A stretch of DNA of 6,025 nt from Methylophilus sp. (GTDB lineage: Bacteria > Pseudomonadota > Gammaproteobacteria > Burkholderiales > Methylophilaceae), in the NCBI GenBank assembly GCA_027489475.1, contig JAIXZQ010000374.1, positions 1 to 6,025 of the forward strand, read 5' to 3'. Numbering within the stretch: the first letter of the stretch is position 1; each line of letters starts with the position of its first letter. This document shows positions 1 to 5,609 of the stretch, in pieces. The notes beneath the pieces are model-generated. The model worked only from the letters and a program-made list of their open reading frames with translations, was not told where the DNA came from and ran no database searches. The position numbers were made by a program, and so were the translations under genes.

Positions 1-220
1 GGCCGGTGTGGTGTACACCACGTTCCACCACCCGGAGTCGGGTGCCAATGTGATTACCACCGATAACTCCGATTGGGCGACCAACTGCCCTGAGTATAAA
101 GTCACGGCAGTGCAGGTCTCTAAAGTCAATCAGCTGTCGGATTGGCAAAAGCAGTACCGTGCCTTTAGTGATACCCAAATTGAGCTGTCTGGCTTAGATC
201 CACAAACGGTTGTGTCTTAA
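1..220 (+). CDS. fdsA: NAD-dependent formate dehydrogenase alpha subunit, C-terminal end (partial)
   Basis: This is the last 72 codons of a gene that begins before the window; the reading frame starts at base 2 and ends with TAA at 218-220. The visible segment contains VVYTTFHHPESGANVITTD followed by SDWATNCPEYKVTAVQV. This is the typical end of the molybdopterin dinucleotide-binding domain of soluble NAD-dependent formate dehydrogenase alpha subunits (FdsA/FdhF type). Those cytoplasmic enzymes oxidise formate to CO2 at a bis-MGD molybdenum or tungsten centre and pass electrons through FeS clusters to the FdsB/FdsG NADH-forming module. About 30 residues after the conserved core form a variable tail. 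The identification is reinforced by fdsC/fdhD beginning on its stop codon and fdsD following, the order known from fdsGBACD operons. The catalytic residues and FeS motifs lie outside the window. Confidence 0.9.
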   Translation, partial: AGVVYTTFHHPESGANVITTDNSDWATNCPEYKVTAVQVSKVNQLSDWQKQYRAFSDTQIELSGLDPQTVVS

Positions 221-1191
221 TGGTAGACCGCGATAGCGCGGCGGTGGCCTGCGAGGGGCAGGAACGAGAAGAATGGCAGGCCATGCCTGCCGCCGCCGCT
301 TGTGAGCAGCGCGCTGTCAGCCGTTGGCAAGCGGGAACCGTTGCCGTCACTCTGGATGCGCTGGCACAAGAGGTGCCAATTGCGCTGGTGTATAACGGGA
401 TTTCGCACGTGGTGATGTTGGCTAGCCCGGCTGACCTTGAAGACTTTGCTTACGGCTTTTCTTTGACCGAAGGCATTATTACCGAGCGTGCGCAGATTTA
501 CAGTATCGAACTGTGGGCGATCTATGACCCCGTACATACAGCAGGCGCTGACAAAAAATTGTCGGCGCAAGGGACAGATAAACAGTCTGCAACCCTAGGC
601 CAGACCTTGCAAGGCTTAGAAGTGCATATTCAGCTGGCAAGTGCGCAGTTTAATGCGCTCAAGGCGCAGCGCCGCAACCTCACAGGACGCACCGGTTGTG
701 GGTTATGCGGCGCAGAAAGCTTGCAGCAAGTATTTAAACAACCTAGCCAACCCCTGCAGGGATCCTGCGTCGCGCTGACGCAACAGGCTATAGACCATGG
801 ATTGCAAGCGCTAAAAGCGCTGCAACCGCTACAGCAAGCCACCGGGGCGACCCATGCTTGTGCGCTGGTAGACGCTGACGGTCAGGTGCTCAGTGTGCGC
901 GAGGATGTGGGGCGGCATAATGCGTTGGATAAACTAATTGGCAGTTTGCTGCGTGACTCTCAACGGAATGTTGATTTAGGCGCTCGCTTTTGGCAAACGC
1001 ACTGGGTGCTGACCACCAGCCGTGCCAGTTACGAGATGGTGCAAAAAGTGATGATGGCAGGTGGCCATGCTTTGGTGGCGATGTCTGCCCCCACTGCGCT
1101 GGCTGCGCGTTTGGCCAATGAGCACGATGTATTGCTGGTGGGGTTTACCCGCCCAGGGCAATGCGTGGTTTATAGCGGTCAATTGATCTGA
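220..1191 (+). CDS. fdhD: Formate dehydrogenase accessory sulfurtransferase FdhD/FdsC
   Basis: The 323-residue product is a cytoplasmic sulfurtransferase. In characterised FdhD proteins it takes sulfur from a cysteine desulfurase and transfers it to the bis-MGD cofactor, which is needed for an active formate dehydrogenase. The essential pair C160/C163 is present in GRTGCGLCG, matching Cys121/Cys124 of the E. coli protein. Other family blocks are VPIALVYNGISHVVM (52-66), DLEDFAYGFSLTEGII (72-87), REDVGRHNALDKLIG (227-241), TSRASYEMVQK (266-276) and VGFTRPG (307-313). The ATG overlaps the fdsA TAA (TAATG), which implies translational coupling; no strong Shine-Dalgarno precedes it. M22 at base 283 is a possible later start. 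The protein is about 45 residues longer than E. coli FdhD (about 277). The extra length is a longer N-terminus and an insertion near residues 101-131, before the GLEVHIQL strand. In fds operons this gene is called fdsC. Confidence 0.95.
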   Translation: MVDRDSAAVACEGQEREEWQAMPAAAACEQRAVSRWQAGTVAVTLDALAQEVPIALVYNGISHVVMLASPADLEDFAYGFSLTEGIITERAQIYSIELWAIYDPVHTAGADKKLSAQGTDKQSATLGQTLQGLEVHIQLASAQFNALKAQRRNLTGRTGCGLCGAESLQQVFKQPSQPLQGSCVALTQQAIDHGLQALKALQPLQQATGATHACALVDADGQVLSVREDVGRHNALDKLIGSLLRDSQRNVDLGARFWQTHWVLTTSRASYEMVQKVMMAGGHALVAMSAPTALAARLANEHDVLLVGFTRPGQCVVYSGQLI

Positions 1192-1249
1192 TGTCACCGT
1201 GAAGCTGGGTGGTTGTTTTGAATAGACAAATCAAAAAAGAGTGGATGCG

Positions 1250-1468
1250 ATGGATGTAGAAAAACTGATTAAAATGGCCAATCAAATCGGCGATTTCTTT
1301 GAGGCAAACCCCGATGAAGAAGAGGCGAAACGTGAAATTGCGTCCCATCTCAAAAAATTCTGGAACTCTGTCATGTTGCAGTCTCTGAATGCGCATGTGC
1401 AGACTCAGCAAGGGCAGGGCTTGCATCCCAAAGTGTTGGCGGCCATACAGCAACATTTACTGGCGTAA
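1250..1468 (+). CDS. fdsD: Formate dehydrogenase delta subunit FdsD
   Basis: This small protein (72 residues) has the features of the formate dehydrogenase delta subunit family: an N-terminal KLIKMANQIGDFFEANPDEEEA stretch, then a helix ending HLKKFWNSVM and a short C-terminal segment (HPKVLAAIQQHL). FdsD is a soluble accessory component of the FdsABG-type NAD-dependent formate dehydrogenase; its exact role (assembly or stability) is less clear than that of the catalytic subunits. The ATG at 1250 is preferred because AGAG at 1238-1241 lies 8 bases upstream. An in-frame GTG at 1241 would add only three residues and would overlap that ribosome-binding sequence. The gene follows fdhD after 58 bases and ends in TAA followed directly by another TAA. 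No promoter is obvious in the gap, so it is probably cotranscribed as the last gene of the operon. Confidence 0.88.
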   Translation: MDVEKLIKMANQIGDFFEANPDEEEAKREIASHLKKFWNSVMLQSLNAHVQTQQGQGLHPKVLAAIQQHLLA

Positions 1469-1576
1469 TAAACTCACGCGTGTGATGCGTTGAGAGGCGC
1501 CCACCAAGGCGCTGGCGCTTATTGAGTGATTCCTACGTTGGTCGTGGCCGCGGTCGCAGCCAACTGCATTAATGAT
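1469..1576. other. Intergenic region between convergent fdsD and the glycosyltransferase gene
   Basis: These 108 bases separate two convergent genes. They are rich in short GC inverted repeats: GCGCC (1497-1501) can pair with GGCGC (1508-1512), and a second G+C-rich block lies around 1538-1565 with GTTGG facing CCAAC. Neither is followed by a convincing run of T on either strand, so I cannot assign a classic intrinsic terminator to fdsD or to the opposing gene. Termination here may be Rho-dependent, or the GC hairpins may serve as weak bidirectional ends. No gene is seen. Confidence 0.4.
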
Positions 1577-3256
1577 CTATCGACGCTGTAGTAATCTAAA
1601 TGACTCGCGATTTTGTCGAGTTTGTATGCCTTGCCAAATCACCTGCCATTCTGGCCCGGGAATCACACGGCGCTTACCCGGCTGATCTTCAATCAAATAC
1701 AAATCACACTGCGATGCACTGGCCGCAGTTTGGGCGTGCAAGCGTATATTGGCATGGTAATGCAACAGGTCTTGTTGCCAACTGCCAATCGATTGACTAT
1801 CAATACAGCGATAGTGTGCGGGCAAGTGGCGACGCAGGTCTTCAAACAGCGGTCTATAGGTACGTGCAGCTTCTATCATCGGTAACCATAAACTCATAAA
1901 TACTGTCCATGCACAGGTCATGCCTATGGCCCAGTTGGTGGCACTGGAACGGTTAGAATGTTTATCGCGCAGTAAAATCGACAGCCAAATCAAGGTCACT
2001 GCCACGGCAATGGCGCCGTATAACAAGTTAAACCGTATCGTCTCAAGACCAGAGAGAAAACTCAGACGTTGATATAATTTGAGGGGTGAGCCGGTCAGCA
2101 TGGAAACCCAGCCTATCCACGCAATACTGATTAACAGTCCAAACAAAATCAGGCCAAACCAGTTGAGCGCGCCTGCCGCCCCGCGCTTAAGTGTTTCGAT
2201 ACTGCCTGCGGCCAGCACGGTTAAAGGCACCAACATCGGTAAACAATTGGCTTCATTCCGCTCGCTAAACCATCCCGTCAGCACAAAGGCGATGCAAAAA
2301 AACAGACCTGTCAATTGAAAGCGATAGGTGTGGAGCAACGCATGCCTAAAGCGCCAAGCACCCCATAAGGCAAAGGGCAACGCAGGCCACGCATACCAGG
2401 CTAAAGTGCGCAGAAAATAAGCATGATTACTTGGCCATAAAACGAGCCACTGTGACTGCCACCAGTGCGCCCATTGCAGCGGGGCCCAGCGCTGACAGAG
2501 CCAACCCCACAGCAGCATGCCTGGCAGTGCTAACAACACGCCTAACCACAGGCTGCGTATGCTGGCCGGATGTTGTCTCACGCTTGGCAAACACAGCAAG
2601 GCAGCGACGGTCAGCAACACCATCAGCGCTGGCACGACCCCGCCTGCTAAAAATGCAACCAGTAAACCACTGGCTAATAACCACACACTGCGGCCGGGTT
2701 TGCGTATCACTAACGCCAGTGCATAAAACGCCATGGCAATGCCACTCAATGCGGCGACGCCTGGCATCAAGGTATGCGCGCTTACCACCAGCCCCAAGCA
2801 GCCAATCAAGATAAAATTGGTTTGACGGCCAGCGCCTAGGTTCCAGCATTCACGCCCACTTAAGCCGGTCATCAACAGGGTCAATAACATCCATAGCCCC
2901 ACGCTCAGGCGGGCAGCGTCATGCGCTGGCAGTAGTGGCGTAAACAGGTGGGTAAACCCCGTGGCTACCCAGTAAAAAAGCGGCGGTGTTTCCAGCAATG
3001 GATGACCGGCCGACACGGGCGCAATCCACCAGCCATGTATCCAGCTTTGCGCGTGCAGAAAGGGATGCTCTATCAGCGTGTGTATGATGCTGATAGATTG
3101 TGACTCAAAGGGTTTCCAAGGCGAGTGCCCAATCAGACCGACACATAGCCAGATGGCACACAGCAATACCAGCAAGTGCGTTTTCGCGCGCTCGCCGACT
3201 TTGGCGCGTGGGGTGGCCATGTTTTCTTGCCAGTCATGATCGATATAAAACTGCAT
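1577..3256 (-). CDS. Multi-pass membrane glycosyltransferase of the ArnT/PMT (GT-C) superfamily
   Basis: The 559-residue product has about 11-13 predicted membrane segments (roughly 27-43, 115-132, 147-163, 166-184, 190-220, 235-253, 282-302, 313-330, 337-353, 362-386, 409-428, 442-460) and a soluble C-terminal tail of about 95 residues. The arrangement fits inner-membrane GT-C enzymes that move sugars from polyprenyl-phosphate carriers to lipid A, glycans or proteins on the periplasmic side. The first large loop carries HSPWKPFESQS (44-54) and LLETPPLFYW (87-96), corresponding to the PDETR and EKPPL motifs of ArnT. The ArnT Asp, Arg and Lys positions are F50, Q53 and T90 here, while the Glu of each motif (E51, E89) is kept. 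Substrate is therefore unknown and activity uncertain. The start is ambiguous: ATG at 3256 has no good ribosome site, whereas M13 at 3220 has AAGAAAA just before it and gives a cationic N-terminus ahead of the first membrane segment. The gene appears monocistronic. Confidence 0.75.
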   Translation of the reverse strand: MQFYIDHDWQENMATPRAKVGERAKTHLLVLLCAIWLCVGLIGHSPWKPFESQSISIIHTLIEHPFLHAQSWIHGWWIAPVSAGHPLLETPPLFYWVATGFTHLFTPLLPAHDAARLSVGLWMLLTLLMTGLSGRECWNLGAGRQTNFILIGCLGLVVSAHTLMPGVAALSGIAMAFYALALVIRKPGRSVWLLASGLLVAFLAGGVVPALMVLLTVAALLCLPSVRQHPASIRSLWLGVLLALPGMLLWGWLCQRWAPLQWAHWWQSQWLVLWPSNHAYFLRTLAWYAWPALPFALWGAWRFRHALLHTYRFQLTGLFFCIAFVLTGWFSERNEANCLPMLVPLTVLAAGSIETLKRGAAGALNWFGLILFGLLISIAWIGWVSMLTGSPLKLYQRLSFLSGLETIRFNLLYGAIAVAVTLIWLSILLRDKHSNRSSATNWAIGMTCAWTVFMSLWLPMIEAARTYRPLFEDLRRHLPAHYRCIDSQSIGSWQQDLLHYHANIRLHAQTAASASQCDLYLIEDQPGKRRVIPGPEWQVIWQGIQTRQNRESFRLLQRR

Positions 3257-3295
3257 GCAGAGGGGCTCGCAAAAGGGACGCTAGGCAGAGTTGTT

Positions 3296-3324
3296 ATTAT
3301 CACTCGCGCGCGCAAAATTGTCGT
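3296..3324 (-). promoter_or_regulatory. Candidate sigma70-type promoter for the glycosyltransferase gene
   Basis: On the minus strand ACGACA (3324-3319) and GATAAT (3301-3296) are separated by 17 bases. The -10 matches the consensus at 5 of 6 positions and the -35 at 4 of 6. The spacer contains an alternating CGCGCGCGC run. Transcription would start near 3289, just after the second rpmE terminator and about 33 bases before the first possible start codon. This is sequence resemblance only. Confidence 0.4.
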
Positions 3325-3335
3325 GTCTGTGACTG

Positions 3336-3364
3336 AAAAAAGCGGCTACAAATTGCAAAGCCGC
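3336..3364 (-). terminator. Second (backup) intrinsic terminator downstream of rpmE
   Basis: Read on the minus strand, GCGGCT (3364-3359) pairs with AGCCGC (3347-3342) across an 11-base loop, and six T residues (3341-3336) follow immediately. It lies about 15 bases beyond the first rpmE terminator and before the glycosyltransferase promoter candidate, so it would catch read-through from rpmE. Confidence 0.65.
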
Positions 3365-3377
3365 CAGCTTAAAAAGC

Positions 3378-3402
3378 AAAAAAGGCAGCGAGGCTGCCTT
3401 TT
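3378..3402 (-). terminator. Intrinsic terminator of rpmE
   Basis: Read on the minus strand, AAAAGGCAGC (3402-3393) pairs with its reverse complement at 3389-3380 over a 3-base loop, giving a 6-bp GC-rich core (GGCAGC/GCTGCC) flanked by A:T pairs. A run of six T (3383-3378) follows, with another T-tract shortly after. It begins 20 bases past the rpmE stop. This is a strong classic Rho-independent terminator. Confidence 0.88.
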
Positions 3403-3422
3403 GTAACATGCGCTGTGCGCAA

Positions 3423-3623
3423 TTACATGCCGTATTTCTGACGGAACTTCTCAACGCGACCAGCGGTGTCAACAATTTTCTGTTTGCCAGTGTAAAACGG
3501 GTGGCATTGTGAACACACTTCGATGTTGAGGTCTTTGCCGGATGTGGAACGTGTCTTGAACTTATTGCCACAGCTACAAGTGACGTTGATTTCCGGATAG
3601 TTTGGGTGAATATCAGCTTTCAT
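3423..3623 (-). CDS. rpmE: 50S ribosomal protein L31, zinc-binding type
   Basis: The 66-residue protein begins [12 protein letters not shown] and matches bacterial L31 over its whole length (E. coli L31 is 70 residues). L31 sits on the large subunit at the central protuberance and helps form the bridge to the small subunit. The four zinc-ligand positions are all present: C16 and C18 in TCSCGN, and C37 and C40 in VCSQCHPF. It is therefore the zinc-containing (C+) form rather than the zinc-free paralogue induced under zinc starvation. FYTGKQK (43-49) and GRVEKF (55-60) are further L31 signatures. GAGAG lies a few bases before the ATG as ribosome site. The gene has its own promoter about 40 bases upstream and two terminators downstream. 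It follows rho after 130 bases. Confidence 0.97.
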   Translation of the reverse strand: MKADIHPNYPEINVTCSCGNKFKTRSTSGKDLNIEVCSQCHPFYTGKQKIVDTAGRVEKFRQKYGM

Positions 3624-3662
3624 GCTTTCTCTCTAATCTTAAGCAGTTGCAGTAAACGCGCG

Positions 3663-3691
3663 ATTATCTATGAAATCGCGGCGTTTATCAA
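3663..3691 (-). promoter_or_regulatory. Probable sigma70 promoter of rpmE
   Basis: On the minus strand TTGATA (3691-3686) and GATAAT (3668-3663) are exactly 17 bases apart, each matching the consensus at 5 of 6 positions. Transcription would start near 3656 and leave a leader of about 32 bases before the rpmE ATG, with GAGAG as ribosome site. It lies between the rho terminator and rpmE, so rpmE can be expressed independently of rho. This is the clearest promoter in the window. Confidence 0.7.
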
Positions 3692-3710
3692 GGGCTATCT
3701 GAAAATAGTC

Positions 3711-3744
3711 GTCATAAATAAAATGGGCGGTTTGACCCCCGCCC
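3711..3744 (-). terminator. Intrinsic terminator of rho
   Basis: Starting 9 bases past the rho stop codon on the minus strand, GGGCGG (3744-3739) pairs with CCGCCC (3730-3725) around an 8-base loop. An interrupted T-rich tract ATTTTATTTA follows (3724-3715). It is a plausible Rho-independent terminator ending the trxA-rho unit, with a less perfect T-run than the one behind rpmE. Confidence 0.7.
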
Positions 3745-3753
3745 GCGACCCGA

Positions 3754-5013
3754 TTAACCACGACGCATACTATCGAAGAAATCGTTGTTGGTTTTGGTGG
3801 CCTTGATTTTGTCGAGCAAGAACTCCATCGCCTCGAGGTCGTCCATTGGGTAGAGCAATTTGCGCAATACCCAGATTTTTTGCAACACGTCTTTTTCCAG
3901 CAGCAACTCTTCGCGACGGGTGCCAGATTTGTTGACGTTGATGGCAGGGTACAGGCGTTTCTCGGCCATGCGGCGGTCGAGGTGAATCTCCATGTTGCCC
4001 GTGCCTTTAAATTCTTCGTAAATCACATCGTCCATACGTGAGCCAGTATCCACCAATGCAGTGGCGATAATGGTCAGTGAACCGCCTTCTTCGACGTTAC
4101 GCGCGGCACCAAAAAACCGTTTAGGTTTTTGCAAGGCGTTGGCGTCCACACCGCCGGTCAATACCTTGCCAGAGGAAGGAATCACCGTGTTATAGGCACG
4201 CGCCAGACGTGTGATGGAATCTAGCAAAATCACTACATCTTTTTTATGTTCGACCAAGCGTTTGGCTTTTTCTAGCACCATCTCGGCCACTTGCACATGC
4301 CGGGTCGCCGGTTCATCAAACGTCGAAGCCACCACTTCACCACGCACTGAGCGGGTCATTTCGGTCACTTCTTCAGGCCGCTCATCAATCAACAAGACAA
4401 TTAAAATACAGTCGGGATGGTTGGCGGTGATGGCATGCGCAATATTTTGTAGCATCACTGTTTTACCGCTTTTGGGGCTGGCCACCAGCAAGGCGCGCTG
4501 GCCTTTACCAATGGGCGCAATCATGTCAATCACGCGGCTGGTAATGTTTTCTTCACCGCGGATATCGCGCTCTAAAGTCAGCGGCACGGTGGGGAACAGC
4601 GGCGTCAGGTTTTCAAACAGAATCTTGTGTTTGGTGTTCTCAGGCGCATCATCGTTGACGCTGTCGACTTTAACCAAGGCGAAATAGCGTTCGCCATCTT
4701 TAGGGGTGCGGATTTCACCCTGAATACTATCCCCGGTATGCAGATTAAAGCGGCGTATCTGTGACGGTGAGACATAAATATCATCCGGTCCGGCCAGATA
4801 CGACGTATCTGGTGAGCGCAAGAAGCCAAAGCCGTCTGGCAACACCTCTAATGTCCCGTCGCCAAAAATGCTGTCGCCTTTTTTTGCTTTGTTTTTCAAG
4901 ATAGCAAAAATCAAGTCCTGCTTGCGCATGCGGCTTGCATTTTCAATATCGTTGGCGATAGCCATTTCGACCAGTTCGGTCACAGGGAGATGTTTAAGAT
5001 CGGATAAGTGCAT
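3754..5013 (-). CDS. rho: Transcription termination factor Rho
   Basis: With ATG at 5013 the product has 419 residues, the same length as E. coli Rho, and begins [14 protein letters not shown] like it. Rho is a hexameric RNA-dependent ATPase and helicase that binds C-rich RNA and releases transcripts. Visible parts are the N-terminal helical region with [13 protein letters not shown] (28-40), the RNA-binding cold-shock-like fold with DGFGFLR (60-66) and [11 protein letters not shown] (72-82), the Walker A loop PKSGKT (180-185), catalytic-type E211 in DERPEE, Walker B VILLDS with D265, the Q-loop SGKVLTGG (281-288), the R-loop GTGNMEIHL (337-345), and R353 and R366 at the interface. No key residue is missing. 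An in-frame GTG at 5058 would add 15 unsupported residues and is rejected. The ribosome site is weak (GAG six bases upstream). The gene lies 78 bases behind trxA, with no obvious promoter between them. Confidence 0.98.
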   Translation of the reverse strand: MHLSDLKHLPVTELVEMAIANDIENASRMRKQDLIFAILKNKAKKGDSIFGDGTLEVLPDGFGFLRSPDTSYLAGPDDIYVSPSQIRRFNLHTGDSIQGEIRTPKDGERYFALVKVDSVNDDAPENTKHKILFENLTPLFPTVPLTLERDIRGEENITSRVIDMIAPIGKGQRALLVASPKSGKTVMLQNIAHAITANHPDCILIVLLIDERPEEVTEMTRSVRGEVVASTFDEPATRHVQVAEMVLEKAKRLVEHKKDVVILLDSITRLARAYNTVIPSSGKVLTGGVDANALQKPKRFFGAARNVEEGGSLTIIATALVDTGSRMDDVIYEEFKGTGNMEIHLDRRMAEKRLYPAINVNKSGTRREELLLEKDVLQKIWVLRKLLYPMDDLEAMEFLLDKIKATKTNNDFFDSMRRG

Positions 5014-5092
5014 GACTGACTCGCAGAATTGAGGGACGTCGGAGGGGTTGAGAAACACCCGGTTTCGCAGACTGGAAACCGGGGGAGAACAT
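4994..5092 (-). CDS. Putative rho leader peptide (RhoL-like by position), 32 codons
   Basis: A short ORF starts with an ATG that overlaps the trxA stop codon (TAATG, 5094-5090) and ends with TAA at 4996-4994, inside the sixth and seventh codons of rho in another frame. The 32-residue product starts [12 protein letters not shown] and ends RVSHALIRS, with several arginines in its second half. There is no separate ribosome site, so translation would rely on coupling to trxA. Its codons 3-12 run through the trxA-rho hairpin and codons 13-24 through the C-rich segment. In E. coli a leader ORF of similar size (rhoL, 33 codons) lies between trxA and rho. I see no clear sequence similarity to RhoL. 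An open frame of this length could arise by chance; position and TAATG coupling are the main support. Confidence 0.4.
   Translation of the reverse strand: MFSPGFQSAKPGVSQPLRRPSILRVSHALIRS
5024..5055 (-). promoter_or_regulatory. C-rich, G-poor segment in the rho leader, possible Rho loading (rut) site
   Basis: These 32 bases, read on the minus strand, contain 14 C and only 3 G, with many TC and CC steps, and follow directly behind the hairpin. Such C-rich, G-poor, unstructured RNA is what Rho binds. E. coli rho is known to be controlled by Rho-dependent attenuation in its leader, so the same is inferred here. The segment is short for a full rut site (usually 60-80 bases or more), so it may be only a part. 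Confidence 0.35.
5058..5083 (-). terminator. Perfect 9-bp hairpin between trxA and rho, possible attenuator
   Basis: CCCGGTTTC pairs with GAAACCGGG around an 8-base loop, beginning 8 bases past the trxA stop codon. What follows on the minus strand is TGTTTCTC, not a proper T-run, so it is unlikely to be an efficient intrinsic terminator. It may act as a pause or attenuation element, or protect the 3' end of trxA mRNA, leaving some read-through into rho. Confidence 0.55.
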
Positions 5093-5418
5093 TAAATGTT
5101 GCTATCGATAAACGCGCTGAGTTGAGACTTGGACAAGGCGCCCACTTTGGTGGCTTCTACATTGCCATTTTTAAACAGCATCAGGGTAGGAATGCCACGG
5201 ATGCCATATTTTGGCGGGGTGTTTTGGTTGTCATCAATATTCAATTTAGCCACTTTCAGGCGGCCAGCATATTCTTTGCTGATGTCGTCCAAAATCGGCG
5301 CAATCATCTTGCATGGGCCACACCATTCTGCCCAATAATCCACCAACACAGGAATCGTGGATTGCAGAACTTCTTGTTCAAAGCTGGCGTCGCTTAAATG
5401 GGTAATGTTGTCGCTCAT
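5092..5418 (-). CDS. trxA: Thioredoxin 1
   Basis: The 108-residue cytoplasmic protein is a full-length classical thioredoxin, the general protein disulfide reductase that is recharged by thioredoxin reductase and NADPH and feeds ribonucleotide reductase, PAPS reductase and peroxiredoxins. The active site WCGPC has C33 and C36. The buried D27 ([11 protein letters not shown]), the cis-proline P77 in RGIPTLMLF, and the G-x-x-x-K/S-x-x-L helix near the end (GALSKSQL) are present. There is no signal peptide. The ribosome site GAGG lies a few bases before the ATG. The gene is upstream of rho, as in E. coli and many betaproteobacteria, and is probably transcribed with it. It stands divergent to a TlpA-like gene. 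Confidence 0.97.
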   Translation of the reverse strand: MSDNITHLSDASFEQEVLQSTIPVLVDYWAEWCGPCKMIAPILDDISKEYAGRLKVAKLNIDDNQNTPPKYGIRGIPTLMLFKNGNVEATKVGALSKSQLSAFIDSNI

Positions 5419-5499
5419 TATTGCCTCGTGTAAGAAAGGGTGATGATGGTTAAACCGTTAAAGACAGGATAATTGCAGAAAAGGTCTGATTGTGTGCGT

Positions 5500-5528
5500 T
5501 TGTTAGAGTTGAATCAGTAATTTGCCAA
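5500..5528 (-). promoter_or_regulatory. Weak candidate promoter for trxA-rho
   Basis: On the minus strand TTGGCA (5528-5523, 5 of 6 matches) is followed after 17 bases by TAACAA (5505-5500, only 3 of 6). It would give a trxA leader of about 75 bases. It is the best spacing-correct pair I found in the 191-base divergent gap, but the -10 is poor. Confidence 0.3.
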
Positions 5529-5537
5529 ATGCTGAAA

Positions 5538-5566
5538 TTACCTACTAAGATACTGGTTAGTATAGC
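5538..5566 (+). promoter_or_regulatory. Weak candidate promoter for the TlpA-like gene
   Basis: On the plus strand TTACCT (5538-5543) and TATAGC (5561-5566) are 17 bases apart. The match to consensus is modest (3 and 4 of 6). It overlaps an inverted repeat (5543-5563), which could therefore be an operator. Transcription would begin near 5573, giving a leader of about 37 bases. Confidence 0.28.
5543..5563. repeat. Nested inverted repeats in the trxA/tlpA divergent region
   Basis: TACTAA (5543-5548) and TTAGTA (5557-5562) form an inverted repeat with an 8-base centre. ATACT (5550-5554) and AGTAT (5559-5563) form a second one with a 4-base centre. The half-sites overlap, so they are alternatives. 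Placement within the candidate promoter of the TlpA-like gene suggests a regulator-binding site, but arms of 5-6 bases in AT-rich DNA can arise by chance. Confidence 0.3.
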
Positions 5567-5609
5567 AACAGTATTCCAGCAGAATCAAGCTTTTTTGACG
5601 GAGGGGTGT

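Noticed and set aside
1241..1249. GTG at 1241 as start of fdsD
   Set aside because: It adds only three residues, and its G is part of the AGAG that serves as ribosome site for the ATG at 1250.
1495..1565. GC-rich inverted repeats after fdsD as an intrinsic terminator
   Set aside because: Stems are short or interrupted and no T-run follows on either strand, so I describe the region but do not call a terminator.
2079..2849. Several open frames on both strands within the glycosyltransferase gene
   Set aside because: They overlap a long frame with consistent membrane-protein character, lack ribosome sites and have low-complexity shadow translations.
3281..3571. A 96-codon minus-strand frame overlapping rpmE
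   Set aside because: It is out of frame with L31, runs through both terminators and has no recognisable features.
4211..4687. A 158-codon open frame on the plus strand inside rho
   Set aside because: It is antisense to a fully conserved essential gene, and its Ser/Thr/Arg-rich translation resembles no family; it is a shadow frame.
5011..5058. In-frame GTG at 5058 giving rho a 15-residue N-terminal extension
   Set aside because: The ATG at 5013 gives a protein of 419 residues that aligns end to end with E. coli Rho; the extension would be translated through the 9-bp hairpin and shows no family similarity.
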